This document shows, in pieces, positions 18,334 through 26,808 of a stretch of 64,000 nt of DNA. Where the stretch lies: contig NZ_CAKZLP010000004.1 in assembly GCF_937127095.1 (NCBI RefSeq), positions 32,017 to 96,016 on the forward strand, written 5' to 3'. How positions within the stretch are numbered: position 1 is the stretch's first letter; each line of letters begins with the position of its first letter. The stretch comes from an uncultured Amphritea sp. (GTDB taxonomy: Bacteria > Pseudomonadota > Gammaproteobacteria > Pseudomonadales > Balneatricaceae). A program made the position numbers and the translations under genes. A model generated the notes under the pieces. It was not told the origin of the DNA. It saw only the letters and a list, made by a program, of their open reading frames with translations, and ran no database searches.

Positions 18334-19083
18334 TTAGCTCCGATGACAGTTTTTAGTGTTGTACCAGCTGTCAGGACGGTAGTTTTTAAATGAATCTAAA
18401 TCACCCGGGATGTCATAACCAATACGATTCTGAATCTCTTCTACGGTTGATTCCCAGTCACGTAGTGTGAATCGTGTAGCGTTCGCAGAGTTTGGCATGA
18501 TCCAGGCGATCTGTTTTGAGCCCTGTTTGATGACTTTCCAATACGCATCTGGAATCGGTGTGCCGTGGGTATCCCGGGTTGCTTTTCTTGCATGAGGCCC
18601 TTCCCAGATTACACCGGCATACAGCTCCAAAGGTTGCCCCTGCTCTCTTAGGCATTCAATAATTACATCCGACTCATCCCAGGCACCGGTATTGAGTTCT
18701 TTACGTTGAGGCATGATATTCGTCATGTAAAATGTGTCTAAATACCCTTTCATACTGTTCTCATTAGTATTGGCTCCCAGGATATGCCCTCTATGATAGC
18801 CTTTAGGGTAGTAATTGGTGCTTGTCTGCTGACAGTTCGCTGGCACGGTCGGGTCCAGTTTAAAATCAATGCCCTTCCGTTGCCGGTTGCCGGTATCTTT
18901 ACCAACAACTGCCATCATCATTTCCAACCCACGCTTTTCACAGTTCATCACGATTTGAAAGCCATCGTATTCTTTAATGAAATAGTGGTCGGAGTTAGTG
19001 GGAATCGTGGAGCTTTCAGCTGACGATACTACAAGAACAGTCAAAGCTATCAGTACCGATGCTTTACGCTTCAGATTCATCAT
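18334..19083 (-). CDS. Exported DNA/RNA non-specific endonuclease (EndoA/NucA family)
   Basis: About 249 residues with a signal peptide (KRKASVLIALTVLVVSSAESS). The nuclease core GYHRGHILGANTNENS supplies the catalytic His and Arg-Gly-His of the DRGH class; Asn-rich TNIMPQRKELN and W of the metal-binding site follow. It degrades DNA and RNA outside the cytoplasm, perhaps clearing extracellular DNA or acting during mating. The start at 19083 is chosen because AGAGGT lies 7 nt upstream; it overlaps the end of the preceding gene by 20 nt. Cysteines before and after the core suggest disulfides. Confidence 0.85.
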   Translation of the reverse strand: MMNLKRKASVLIALTVLVVSSAESSTIPTNSDHYFIKEYDGFQIVMNCEKRGLEMMMAVVGKDTGNRQRKGIDFKLDPTVPANCQQTSTNYYPKGYHRGHILGANTNENSMKGYLDTFYMTNIMPQRKELNTGAWDESDVIIECLREQGQPLELYAGVIWEGPHARKATRDTHGTPIPDAYWKVIKQGSKQIAWIMPNSANATRFTLRDWESTVEEIQNRIGYDIPGDLDSFKNYRPDSWYNTKNCHRS

Positions 19084-19570
19084 TTTCATTACCTCTTTTT
19101 TTAACATCTTGTAAGTGTTTATCTACTTTATGGCGGATATAAAGCAGACCCTGATCGGACAGGGATGCAAACCGATCGCTTTGAATTGGCCGGTTGAGCT
19201 TTTCTAATGAGTGATGTGAAATGCCAGTAATTTCACTCAAGACCTTATAGCTTCTACCGTCGAGCCTTAACCCCATTTGAAAGAAGAGTTCAAGAAGCTT
19301 ATTTCTGTTGCGGGACGCATAGTTTTTGCTGTGTTCAGTTTTAACCCAAACCACTTCTCCGTCATTAATTTCCTCTAAATGGAATAAACAATAAACAGCG
19401 TGTGGGTTTTCCTCTGCAACAGCCATTAACTGGCGATAACAACGTGCGTATGTTCCTGATATTTCGGGATATACAAAAACCCACTCAGTACCAACTAGCT
19501 TGCGGATTTGATACACACCCAGGTTATATTCGAGTCGCGCAGGCTTGTCCGTCAGCTCCTCTTTCATCAC
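19064..19570 (-). CDS. Unknown protein upstream of the nuclease gene
   Basis: A 168-residue soluble protein with no recognised family. The N-terminal half looks like a mixed alpha/beta domain (IRKLVGTEWVFVYPEISGTYARC); the C-terminal half is basic and helical with an HTH-like stretch (YKVLSEITGISHHSLEKLN). It is coupled to the next upstream gene by an ATGA overlap at 19567-19570 and overlaps the nuclease gene, so the three form one operon. It could be a regulator, but this is inference. Confidence 0.65.
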   Translation of the reverse strand: MMKEELTDKPARLEYNLGVYQIRKLVGTEWVFVYPEISGTYARCYRQLMAVAEENPHAVYCLFHLEEINDGEVVWVKTEHSKNYASRNRNKLLELFFQMGLRLDGRSYKVLSEITGISHHSLEKLNRPIQSDRFASLSDQGLLYIRHKVDKHLQDVKKRGNENDESEA

Positions 19571-19926
19571 AAAGTCCTCCCCAGGGGTTTCATCACGAAA
19601 GAGGAGCTTACATACCTCCTACGGACATCTACATTCCCGTTTTTCACTGAAATAGTGAAAGAATACTCGTCCAAATTAGAAATTATGTATGGTGCGGTCG
19701 AGACCTTGGTTTTCTGATTCGTCTCAGTGCAATGAATTTGAATGACTGACTCTTCCCATATATCTAAATGAGAGACACAGCGCTGCAGAACCAATCGAAC
19801 ATAAGAAGGCAGCTGCAAGAGAGAAGCTATTTGTTTGGTTTGAGAGTCGAAGAAATGAACAATCACGATTTTGGAAGCTTTATCGGGCGCTTCCTTATCC
19901 GGCATTAAGTATTCTGACGCTTCCAT
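19567..19926 (-). CDS. Unknown small protein, first gene of the nuclease operon
   Basis: A 119-residue soluble protein without a recognised domain; it contains a beta-rich C-terminal part (YSFTISVKNGNVDVRRRY). It heads the three-gene operon divergent from parA. The promoter carries a copy of the plasmid 19-bp palindrome about 33 bp upstream of the ATG, so the operon is likely under the shared repressor. Confidence 0.65.
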   Translation of the reverse strand: MEASEYLMPDKEAPDKASKIVIVHFFDSQTKQIASLLQLPSYVRLVLQRCVSHLDIWEESVIQIHCTETNQKTKVSTAPYIISNLDEYSFTISVKNGNVDVRRRYVSSSFVMKPLGRTL

Positions 19927-19958
19927 AATCTGGACCTATTTTCGTTATATAAACATTC

Positions 19959-19977
19959 TATATTGATTACCTATATG
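19959..19977. promoter_or_regulatory. Palindromic operator upstream of the nuclease operon
   Basis: TATATTGATTACCTATATG, one mismatch from the shared palindrome, in the 175-bp divergent region shared with parA. Confidence 0.55.
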
Positions 19978-20018
19978 AAGTATAGAGGACCAAAAACGGC
20001 CAAGTCAACAATATATTA

Positions 20019-20036
20019 CTGTATGATATTATACAG
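20019..20036. promoter_or_regulatory. Inverted repeat upstream of parA
   Basis: CTGTAT and ATACAG arms around a 6-bp centre, 65 bp before the parA ATG. It is a candidate ParA autoregulation site. It resembles a LexA box, but the spacing between CTGT and ACAG is 10 rather than 8 bp. Confidence 0.4.
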
Positions 20037-20101
20037 GCTGTTTTCATACGGTAGGTTATCGTTTATAGTAGATTCACTTTTAATCTCCCAGGGAGTTGGA
20101 T

Positions 20102-20956
20102 ATGGCCAAGATTCTTGTTGTTGCCAATAACAAGGGCGGTGTGGGTAAAACCACAACGACAAATATTACAGCCGCATACATCGGTGGTATTTGTGGTAAA
20201 CGTGTGCTGCTGGTGGACAACGATCACCAGTGCAACTTGACAGCTTCAGTATTAGATGTGGAATACGGCGATCATTATTTACCAATTCACCCTGAAACCG
20301 GTGACCGGCATGATCTATCGGATATATTCTTAGAGCGGCCACTAGCGCCCTACCCTACTAACCTAAAGAATGTTTCTATCATCCCAAATAAGCCGACCAA
20401 TATTGCATTGGACCAGGCTGGTGAGGACGATATTCAGAAGTTCGTAGACTTTTTCGATCAAGAAATTCTTCACGAAATGTTTGATGTCATTATCATAGAT
20501 ACCCCTCCTGCTAAAGGCGCGATGACGACTGCTGCGCTTAGATCGGGCTCTCATTGCATTATCCCTGTAGTCATGGAGAAGAAGCCCGTAGAAGGCCTTT
20601 TTGGAATGTTGCAGAAGATTGATGAGGAACGCAATAATCAGGATCACGATCGTATGATCGACTTGATAGGTATTCTTCCTACAAAATTTGACGCACGTAT
20701 GCGCCTGCATAAGCAGTATCTGACACAACTCAATGATGCAGAGACTATGGCTCCCATCAGCAAGTTAATGATTCCTTCCCTTTTGCGACAGGGTGATGGT
20801 GTTTGTTCTTTTGTAGTTAAAGAGAGGGCAGCAATTAAAGAAATGGAGCTTGTAGGTGCCAACCCTACCACTCCGTTCGCTATGCCTAAAAGTTCTGATG
20901 TGTCGAAAGAGTGGAGAGCGTTAGGTAAATTCATCGTAGATAGGATGGCGCTATGA
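20102..20956 (+). CDS. parA: ParA-type partition ATPase
   Basis: About 284 residues with the deviant Walker A NNKGGVGKTTT at the N-terminus, the A' motif DNDHQCN and Walker B VIIIDTPPAKG. These are diagnostic of MinD/ParA partition ATPases. It forms dynamic gradients on the nucleoid to segregate plasmid copies. There is no long N-terminal HTH domain, so it is nearer the short class Ib/chromosomal type. The ATG at 20102 lies 6 nt after GGGAG and is preferred over an upstream TTG. It overlaps parB by ATGA. Confidence 0.9.
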   Translation: MAKILVVANNKGGVGKTTTTNITAAYIGGICGKRVLLVDNDHQCNLTASVLDVEYGDHYLPIHPETGDRHDLSDIFLERPLAPYPTNLKNVSIIPNKPTNIALDQAGEDDIQKFVDFFDQEILHEMFDVIIIDTPPAKGAMTTAALRSGSHCIIPVVMEKKPVEGLFGMLQKIDEERNNQDHDRMIDLIGILPTKFDARMRLHKQYLTQLNDAETMAPISKLMIPSLLRQGDGVCSFVVKERAAIKEMELVGANPTTPFAMPKSSDVSKEWRALGKFIVDRMAL

Positions 20957-22071
20957 ATACTTCAACAGTGTTACTGGGTGGTCCTGCTTCTAAGCCCGGC
21001 AGAAAGCACAACAAGTCGCCCCAGGTTAAAAGAGGCGTAAGTATTGATAGTAATCTTGCTTCAGCATTAAAGGCTCAGGGTGATCAGCTTGCAGCTGGTC
21101 GGACTAAAACGTTCCCATTGGATAAACTCGCTCCAAACCCCGATAACAAGCGAATTTTCCGTGTTGGTTTGAGTGAGATGCAAGACGTACTCCAAATGTT
21201 TTCTGATGCACCGCTGGTCTATGTTGAAGAGAGCGGCCATCTGGTATTTCCTGAGCACGAAGACTTACATCATCCGACCGCGTTAGCCTGGAGCAAACGG
21301 CAGGTTTCTTTTTACACCCGTATTCGTGAGCTGGCCTGCTCTATCCAAGAGCATAAAGGGCTGCTTCAACCTTTGGAGGTTTTCCCTCACGATGATCTCT
21401 TTATGTTGAATATCGGCCATCGACGCTGGTATTCGGCTCATTTTACGGGTATCGATAAGCTTGAGGCTGCAGTAAGAGAAAAGGTTAATGAATCAGCGCT
21501 TCAGTCTGCTACGCGGCGTTATGATGAGAACTCGAAGCGTGAAGATCTGTGTCTCTACGAGAATATTGAAAGCGCGAACCAAATAGCCGTCTTAATGGCG
21601 CAGGAGCTTGGCAGAAAGCCTAAACAGGTGGAGTTAGCCCGGGCTCTTTCGATATCAAAGTCTGAAATGTCCTTCTTGCAGCGTATATTGACGGCTGAGC
21701 TTTCTGAAGCGGAGATGCAGCTTATTCTTGATCATGAACTTGAAGACCTTCGCACAGTTGCAGAGATTTGTCGCCTGAGCGATCCAGAGCAGCGTGGAGA
21801 GGTTTTCCAGGCTTACATCAAGCATGGCAACACAGTAGCCAGAAATATGGTTCTGAGACTTCTGGAGGCTGAAGATGGGGACGGGACGCTTTCAGTAACC
21901 CCCCCAAAAAGGGCTGTACAAATTAAGCCAACCAAAGGCGCGGTGAAACACCTCGTTACCCTGCTCCAGGGTGTACAGCCTGATCTGGTTGCTGGCTTAG
22001 ATGATCAGGCTTCACCTAAAGAGATATTATCAAGTATTCTTTCTCGCTTAGATGACTTTGATAAGGAGTGA
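20953..22071 (+). CDS. parB: ParB-type centromere-binding protein
   Basis: A 372-residue protein. The N-terminal tail should interact with ParA; a ParB/Srx-like domain follows with the CTP-site motif NIGHRRWYSAHF in place of the usual GERR box. Then comes an HTH (QVELARALSISKSEMSFLQRI) and a C-terminal dimerisation region. The box is less canonical than in chromosomal ParB. It is coupled to parA; no tandem parS-like repeats were spotted next to it. Confidence 0.85.
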   Translation: MNTSTVLLGGPASKPGRKHNKSPQVKRGVSIDSNLASALKAQGDQLAAGRTKTFPLDKLAPNPDNKRIFRVGLSEMQDVLQMFSDAPLVYVEESGHLVFPEHEDLHHPTALAWSKRQVSFYTRIRELACSIQEHKGLLQPLEVFPHDDLFMLNIGHRRWYSAHFTGIDKLEAAVREKVNESALQSATRRYDENSKREDLCLYENIESANQIAVLMAQELGRKPKQVELARALSISKSEMSFLQRILTAELSEAEMQLILDHELEDLRTVAEICRLSDPEQRGEVFQAYIKHGNTVARNMVLRLLEAEDGDGTLSVTPPKRAVQIKPTKGAVKHLVTLLQGVQPDLVAGLDDQASPKEILSSILSRLDDFDKE

Positions 22072-22079
22072 TGTTGTAG

Positions 22080-22535
22080 ATGTCCTTATTGATACCAAGC
22101 CCTAAACAGAAAAGTAGAGATGACGAGGTTAAAAAACCTCATCGGGTTCCCATCCGCTTATCTCAAGCGCTTATTGTAGCGGCGAGTAAATATTATTCGG
22201 CCAAGGGTAAAAGTCGTTGGTTTGATGAAGCGATAGCGGATCTTCTAGCAAGAAGTACCTATGCTGATGCCGACTGGACAGACAGGAACAACTCAGATAC
22301 GAGTTCGTTTATGGCATTGTTGTCTCTCAATGAGAAGCTGGTGGATGCAAAAGGAGATACGATACTTTTAAGTCCCGACACTCTACACGATCTGACAAGT
22401 GCCGTAGAGAACATCACAAAGCTATACCCTTCAGAAGCTACTAGGATCAGGCCTGCTATCATTCGAGCCGCAGTTAAACAGCGAATTTTGTTGAACGGGC
22501 TGTTGTGGGCAGAAGCATTCGGGGAAGAGGAATAG
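22080..22535 (+). CDS. Unknown third gene of the par operon
   Basis: A 151-residue protein 8 nt after parB. The segment HRVPIRLSQALIVAASKYYSAKGKSRWFDEAIADLL resembles a short beta strand plus two helices as in ribbon-helix-helix DNA-binding proteins, so an accessory partition or regulator role is possible. The operon ends with the dispersed palindromic terminator. Confidence 0.65.
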   Translation: MSLLIPSPKQKSRDDEVKKPHRVPIRLSQALIVAASKYYSAKGKSRWFDEAIADLLARSTYADADWTDRNNSDTSSFMALLSLNEKLVDAKGDTILLSPDTLHDLTSAVENITKLYPSEATRIRPAIIRAAVKQRILLNGLLWAEAFGEEE

Positions 22536-22565
22536 TTCCCCGGGCGTGTAAGTTATCTGAATTAT

Positions 22566-22588
22566 AAAAGTTGCCACTGGCAACTTTT
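22566..22588. terminator. Dispersed palindrome copy 1, terminator of the par operon
   Basis: AAAAGTTGCC and GGCAACTTTT arms around ACT, followed by a run of T. This copy has the ACT centre, the reverse complement of the AGT centre found in the other three copies. Confidence 0.8.
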
Positions 22589-22619
22589 TTTTTAAGTTTT
22601 CACCAACGAAACGTAAGAC

Positions 22620-22850
22620 CTATCTCTTCATTGCTACATCGGGCTTTGGGCCTCCAGCAGGGAATGCAGCATCGATATCTTCTGCAATTGAATTAAGATC
22701 TATCGGCTGATCAATATTATTATTTGAGTCGATTATATCCTGCAGCTCCTGTTCTGTAGCTGTCTCTATAGTATCGAGCAGGTCATAATATATGTCTGCT
22801 GATGCGGCCTTTAGTGCTTCTTTTTCTAGTACATCTCTCGAAGTGCTCAT
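22620..22850 (-). CDS. Unknown small acidic protein
   Basis: A 76-residue, strongly acidic, mostly helical protein (ATEQELQDIIDSNNNIDQPI). No family recognised. It lies downstream of the small membrane protein gene on the same strand with a 27-nt gap, so it may share that transcript. The RBS is weak (AAGAGT). Confidence 0.45.
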   Translation of the reverse strand: MSTSRDVLEKEALKAASADIYYDLLDTIETATEQELQDIIDSNNNIDQPIDLNSIAEDIDAAFPAGGPKPDVAMKR

Positions 22851-22877
22851 AGGTTGTGACTCTTTTAGGGTTAAGTA

Positions 22878-23174
22878 TCAGGATTGGTAAAGTTTGTTCA
22901 GAAGCTCGCTGATGGTTTTGTCATCGAAATAGACTCTTTTGTGCATTATGAACTGATGTACCAGGGTGTATGCAGCTGAGCTAAGACATAGCGCTAGAAT
23001 TAAACTACTCATTGGGGCTTTCACATCAATAAGCTCGTAAGCAGACCCAAGAATCAGACTAAGAAAGAGCCCAACAGAAGAGTGACTTGTATGCCAGATC
23101 ACATAAGTTACCTGTCTCGTTTCAATATCCCTTATGGTCTGGTCTATCGCTGAGTTATCTGGATGGCTCTGCAT
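22878..23174 (-). CDS. Small membrane protein of unknown function
   Basis: A 98-residue protein with two hydrophobic segments (SSVGLFLSLILGSAYELI and SSLILALCLSSAAYTLVHQF) and basic ends, so a two-helix inner-membrane protein. RBS AAGAGGGAG precedes the ATG. It follows the ferredoxin gene by 26 nt and could be its membrane partner, though nothing else supports this. Confidence 0.6.
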   Translation of the reverse strand: MQSHPDNSAIDQTIRDIETRQVTYVIWHTSHSSVGLFLSLILGSAYELIDVKAPMSSLILALCLSSAAYTLVHQFIMHKRVYFDDKTISELLNKLYQS

Positions 23175-23200
23175 AAGGGCTCCCTCTTAGGTATTACGGT

Positions 23201-23566
23201 TTAGCCTGGCACAATTGAGGTTGTGATAGATGGGGATTGGCCGCGAATATTATCTAACTTGTTGGCATCAATTCCATTTAGCAGGGTTGTTTTTTCAGGA
23301 GATAAGAGCCGAACCTGTTGGCCGGTCGAGTTGATTTCAATATCCAGCGACCCTTCCTCTAAGTAGCTAACACAAGGCAAGATTTCTGTCATAGGATCAT
23401 GAAAGGCCAGAGCATCATCAGATACGCGAATGTTTTGAAGGTCTGCTGGATTAACCTGGCTTCGACACATTCCACAAAATCCATTTCGGCAATGGTTTTC
23501 TGGCTGAAAGCCGTTTTCTTCCAGAGCTTGAAGAATTGTTTTATCAGGCCTGCTTGATAGTTCCAT
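23201..23566 (-). CDS. Small [2Fe-2S] ferredoxin-like protein
   Basis: About 121 residues with the plant-type ferredoxin cluster ligands CRNGFCGMC and a distal Cys in ILPCVSY, and an N-terminal beta-grasp start (KTILQALEENGFQPENHC). It carries electrons, in a family that includes YfaE, which maintains ribonucleotide reductase. A plasmid copy could support such an enzyme, but no partner reductase is present. The ATG is inside the palindromic operator with no RBS upstream, which points to a leaderless or very short-leadered transcript. The C-terminal 35 residues extend past the usual fold. Confidence 0.75.
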   Translation of the reverse strand: MELSSRPDKTILQALEENGFQPENHCRNGFCGMCRSQVNPADLQNIRVSDDALAFHDPMTEILPCVSYLEEGSLDIEINSTGQQVRLLSPEKTTLLNGIDANKLDNIRGQSPSITTSIVPG

Positions 23567-23582
23567 ATAGATAACCAATATG
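23564..23582. promoter_or_regulatory. Palindromic operator at the ferredoxin start
   Basis: CATATAGATAACCAATATG, an exact match to the consensus. It covers the ferredoxin start codon and lies 79 bp before the divergent recombinase-like gene. Confidence 0.65.
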
Positions 23583-23660
23583 AATGGTTCTTCATCATTA
23601 CAGAAGGTTGTATAGTTTTCAAGCTATTGCAATTTCTACTATTTACAATAAACTTAAAAA

Positions 23661-24203
23661 ATGAGTGAAACTTTTACATACGATGATCTTTGGGGCTTAT
23701 GCGAAGCTTGCGTTAATGAGCAAGTACAAGCGTTTATTGCTATTAGCGGCTATTGCTGGTTAAAGCCAAGTGAAGTCTTAAATTTATCCTTTCGGGATGT
23801 TGCTGATGGGGTTCTAAGTCATGGGGATAATGTAGCGATACTTCCTCCAGCAGTGAGATCCAAGATACACACACTGCAGATAGGTAGAGGGCTTGATAGT
23901 CTGATTTTTCAATCATTTCAATATAAAAAAGCTCGACCGATCAGTAGTTCCTTTGTACGTAAGAAGATTGCTAATGCGAAGGCTGCGGCCGGTTTTACTA
24001 AAGATGTTCATCCGGAAACCTTCAGGAAGCTATATGGACGCGCTCAATGTGAAGGATTGGAAGGTGAGGAGTTGTTTGAAGCCCTCAAACGACTGAATGA
24101 GTTATATAGGAATGATCGGTTACCTGCCTTAGCTGCATATCTCGGTGTCAGCTACTCCCGGCCCCGTGGTCGGCCCATTACAAAAGTTGCCAGTGGCAAC
24201 TAA
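23661..24203 (+). CDS. Degenerate tyrosine-recombinase-like protein
   Basis: A 180-residue protein that follows the fold order of tyrosine recombinase catalytic domains. YCWLKPSEVLNLSFRDV matches the box I region but has Lys for the catalytic Arg, and HPETFRKLYG matches the HxLRH box with the first His replaced by Glu. No tyrosine nucleophile is found in the expected place. It is about half the size of an integrase and lacks the N-terminal arm, so it is probably a non-catalytic DNA-binding relative. The last codons (VASGN) are encoded by a copy of the dispersed palindrome. Confidence 0.5.
   Translation: MSETFTYDDLWGLCEACVNEQVQAFIAISGYCWLKPSEVLNLSFRDVADGVLSHGDNVAILPPAVRSKIHTLQIGRGLDSLIFQSFQYKKARPISSSFVRKKIANAKAAAGFTKDVHPETFRKLYGRAQCEGLEGEELFEALKRLNELYRNDRLPALAAYLGVSYSRPRGRPITKVASGN
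24182..24201. repeat. Dispersed palindrome copy 2, inside a coding end
   Basis: AAAAGTTGCC-AGT-GGCAACT. It forms the last codons and stop region of the recombinase-like gene; the right arm has lost its T-run. Confidence 0.7.
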
Positions 24204-24256
24204 TTCAAAACATAGTTTCCGCTCCCCTGCCCTCCCCTGCTTTTCTTTGAACCAAA

Positions 24257-24279
24257 AAAAGTTGCCAGTGGCAACTTTT
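24257..24279. terminator. Dispersed palindrome copy 3, bidirectional terminator
   Basis: Full-length copy flanked by A-rich and T-rich tails, lying between two convergent genes. Confidence 0.8.
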
Positions 24280-24296
24280 TTGGGGCTGGTCGCTAT

Positions 24297-26765
24297 TTAG
24301 TGCATAGGACTATCTTCCGGCGCTTTGACAAAGATATTGCTCAGTTGTGATGAAATGCCCTCTACATCAAATTCAGTATCAATCCCCTGCCCTTCTCCAG
24401 GGCCATCAAACATCCTGGTGATAACATCATTAATCTCCTTTGTTGGCTGAACGCCGAGGTTAGAAACCGATGCGTACACGTTTCTCATCCACTCTTCAAC
24501 ACGTTTAACTTCCGGGATCATACTATTGTTGTCTAAGAAGTATGCTTCCACTGTTCGCGCCCACAGCTCCTCTTGTTCTTCTGTGAAGGCTTGGCCTGGC
24601 GAACAACCTAAGTACTGACAAATCGCCTCATAGTCTTTCACCAGGCATTGAGGAGCATTTTCTTTAAGAGCTTCTGCCGAGAATAGATCCAAAATTACGT
24701 GGCTACTCTCATGCAGGAAGCTTGATTCATTCGCGCAAGTTGACAGTAAAATCATAAAGTTTGTTTTTGAGTTATCTCGGAGTACCGCCGCCAGCGGTAC
24801 GCGGCCTGCCTTCGAGCCCGTTGAGTCTAGGGTTTTGACTTCAAGATCTGCTGGTCTGATTTTCTCGCTTGAATACGGAGGGGTGATCAATCGCTCCTCA
24901 ATAGAAAGGTTTATTCTGCTTTCTACGTCCCGGGCTTCATACTCTCCAGCCAGGTAGTGGTATCTAAATGCAGGGGTTTTCAGTTGATGCCGCTGATCAT
25001 TAATAAATCGTTCAATCTCTGATTTATCACAGTTTCTGGCCATGACTCTGGTTTCAGGAGTTATTAGATTTCCCAGATCCCGGGCGGCAGAGGATAGGTC
25101 AACATTACTTTCTTCTGCGTAGTCGAGAAGTAGCATCGCGGAGTGCATGACCCTACGAATCTCGTTAGCTTCTGCGGTAGTGGGAATCGAGTAGTCTTCA
25201 GGAGTACCGCCGAATGAAAACCCTTCAATGGCCTGGATGCCATGCTGAAGCTCATGCAGAGTGGTTTTTAGTGCCTCATTTAAAGAGTTCGCTCTAACTG
25301 TCGCAGTGTGCGAGTCTGGCTGGTAGTGCCCGTATGCTCTTGTGATATCCGGTGATATTTGGACATCCACCAGCAGATCTTTCAGTTGAGGGTAGTGATT
25401 GAACAGCCCGGGGTGATATAGAACATCATTTAACTGACCGACAAATTCTGCAGAGGGCGGCAGATTTAATATACGGTCTTGTTCAGGCTGGCTTAAATCC
25501 ATAAAGCGTGTCCCAGGTCCAGCCATTCTCTCCATTGCTCGGTGGTGATGATGATTGGTTTCTGAGAATTTCTCATGGTTTAAAAAGGCGTTACCATCAG
25601 CAATCTCAAATCGCCACTGCCCATCTACCCATTGATGCCATCCCGTTGTTTGTCTGATTAGTTCTTCATTATCCCCAGCTTGCTGCATTTTCTTTGCTGT
25701 TTCTAACATGCCTTCATCAGCGTATTGAGCTTGTACTCCGGCGTATTGATAGAGCACAGATTCATATTTTGGTTGGTCGGGCAGGGGCAGGGACAGGGCG
25801 CTTACGATTTGTTCTGGTTTGAAGACTATGTAATGCGTAGCATCATCCGGTGTATGCCATAGCTCTCCGGCAGTTTTATCTATCACTCCATCATACCCAC
25901 TACGTTTTATTATCTGCAGCGGGAGGCCCGGCATATTATTATCGGCACTAAATTGAGTTATCTCATTGACGGCATCCTTAGTAGATCGGCAGGCTTCTAA
26001 GGTTTCATGCAGTTTTGATGACTGAGTAGCGTCACCTTTATGATCCAATATGATAGCGGAGAATACTGCGCCCATTTTAATTGCGGGATCATGTTCACCT
26101 CTTTTATATGGTTCGCTATCGGAGATGATCAGTGGGGATTTCATAGCCAGGTGCACGGGATATACTGCGCCGCCGTTTTCTGCCAATGCTGCTTTTATCT
26201 TCGGATAATCGATATTTTTCAGAGCAACACCTGACTGCTTTAACGCAGACTGTATGTTTTGAGCCTTCGCCTGAAGCTCTGGTGAGTCAGGGGAAGCATA
26301 GTTCTCAGACGCATCTTCAGAGCTGGATGTAAAGTAGAACGCTTGCCCCAGGCGGTTGAACGGTCCTATCTTGTCTTCATCGAACTTTTCAATATCACCG
26401 AAGGAGCCATGAAAAAGCGTAATGGGTTTATTCTCTTCAGTGGCAACAAAAAATCTCTCATCGATTTTCTTATCGTTTGATTCAACAGTAGGAAAGTAAT
26501 TGATCTTTTCAGAATTGGTCAGGAAGGGTAGGGCGGTGGCCGAGGGAGCGTAGATCTCTTTATCAAGCCTCTCTGCGATGCTTTCTGCTGCGTCAATATC
26601 GATATTGACTGCTGAATATAGCATTTCAGGTGTTGTACCCGTCCGGACTGCCAGAGAGTCGAACCACTTTTGCCAGAGAGAAGCAACGGTCAAGCTGTAG
26701 TCTGGAGTATAAGAAGAGGCAGCTTGTAACTTAGTGAGAATGTCTTTCTTGATTGATGTGCTCAT
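24297..26765 (-). CDS. Polyvalent protein: ADP-ribosyltransferase-like plus zincin-like motifs
   Basis: About 822 residues. Near residue 120 it has LFHGSFGDIEKFDEDKIG followed by GQAFYFTSS, the layout of the ART-PolyVal ADP-ribosyltransferases. A middle region follows with WHQWVDGQWRFEI and then HELQHGIQ (about 510), a zincin-like metal motif within an LPD-type polyvalent domain. A second motif, FLHESSHVI (about 690), is followed by an acidic helix with WARTVEAYF. Such multi-domain proteins are carried by plasmids and phages and are thought to enter the new host with the DNA and disarm its defences. The start is chosen for GAGGG upstream; ATG 26789 is an alternative. Confidence 0.75.
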   Translation of the reverse strand: MSTSIKKDILTKLQAASSYTPDYSLTVASLWQKWFDSLAVRTGTTPEMLYSAVNIDIDAAESIAERLDKEIYAPSATALPFLTNSEKINYFPTVESNDKKIDERFFVATEENKPITLFHGSFGDIEKFDEDKIGPFNRLGQAFYFTSSSEDASENYASPDSPELQAKAQNIQSALKQSGVALKNIDYPKIKAALAENGGAVYPVHLAMKSPLIISDSEPYKRGEHDPAIKMGAVFSAIILDHKGDATQSSKLHETLEACRSTKDAVNEITQFSADNNMPGLPLQIIKRSGYDGVIDKTAGELWHTPDDATHYIVFKPEQIVSALSLPLPDQPKYESVLYQYAGVQAQYADEGMLETAKKMQQAGDNEELIRQTTGWHQWVDGQWRFEIADGNAFLNHEKFSETNHHHHRAMERMAGPGTRFMDLSQPEQDRILNLPPSAEFVGQLNDVLYHPGLFNHYPQLKDLLVDVQISPDITRAYGHYQPDSHTATVRANSLNEALKTTLHELQHGIQAIEGFSFGGTPEDYSIPTTAEANEIRRVMHSAMLLLDYAEESNVDLSSAARDLGNLITPETRVMARNCDKSEIERFINDQRHQLKTPAFRYHYLAGEYEARDVESRINLSIEERLITPPYSSEKIRPADLEVKTLDSTGSKAGRVPLAAVLRDNSKTNFMILLSTCANESSFLHESSHVILDLFSAEALKENAPQCLVKDYEAICQYLGCSPGQAFTEEQEELWARTVEAYFLDNNSMIPEVKRVEEWMRNVYASVSNLGVQPTKEINDVITRMFDGPGEGQGIDTEFDVEGISSQLSNIFVKAPEDSPMH

Positions 26766-26808
26766 GTCCTTTCTGCCCTCAACACTCATTATTCATTTTT
26801 TAATACGT

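Noticed and set aside
20019..20036. LexA box before parA
   Set aside because: CTGT and ACAG are separated by 10 rather than 8 bp; kept only as a generic inverted repeat.
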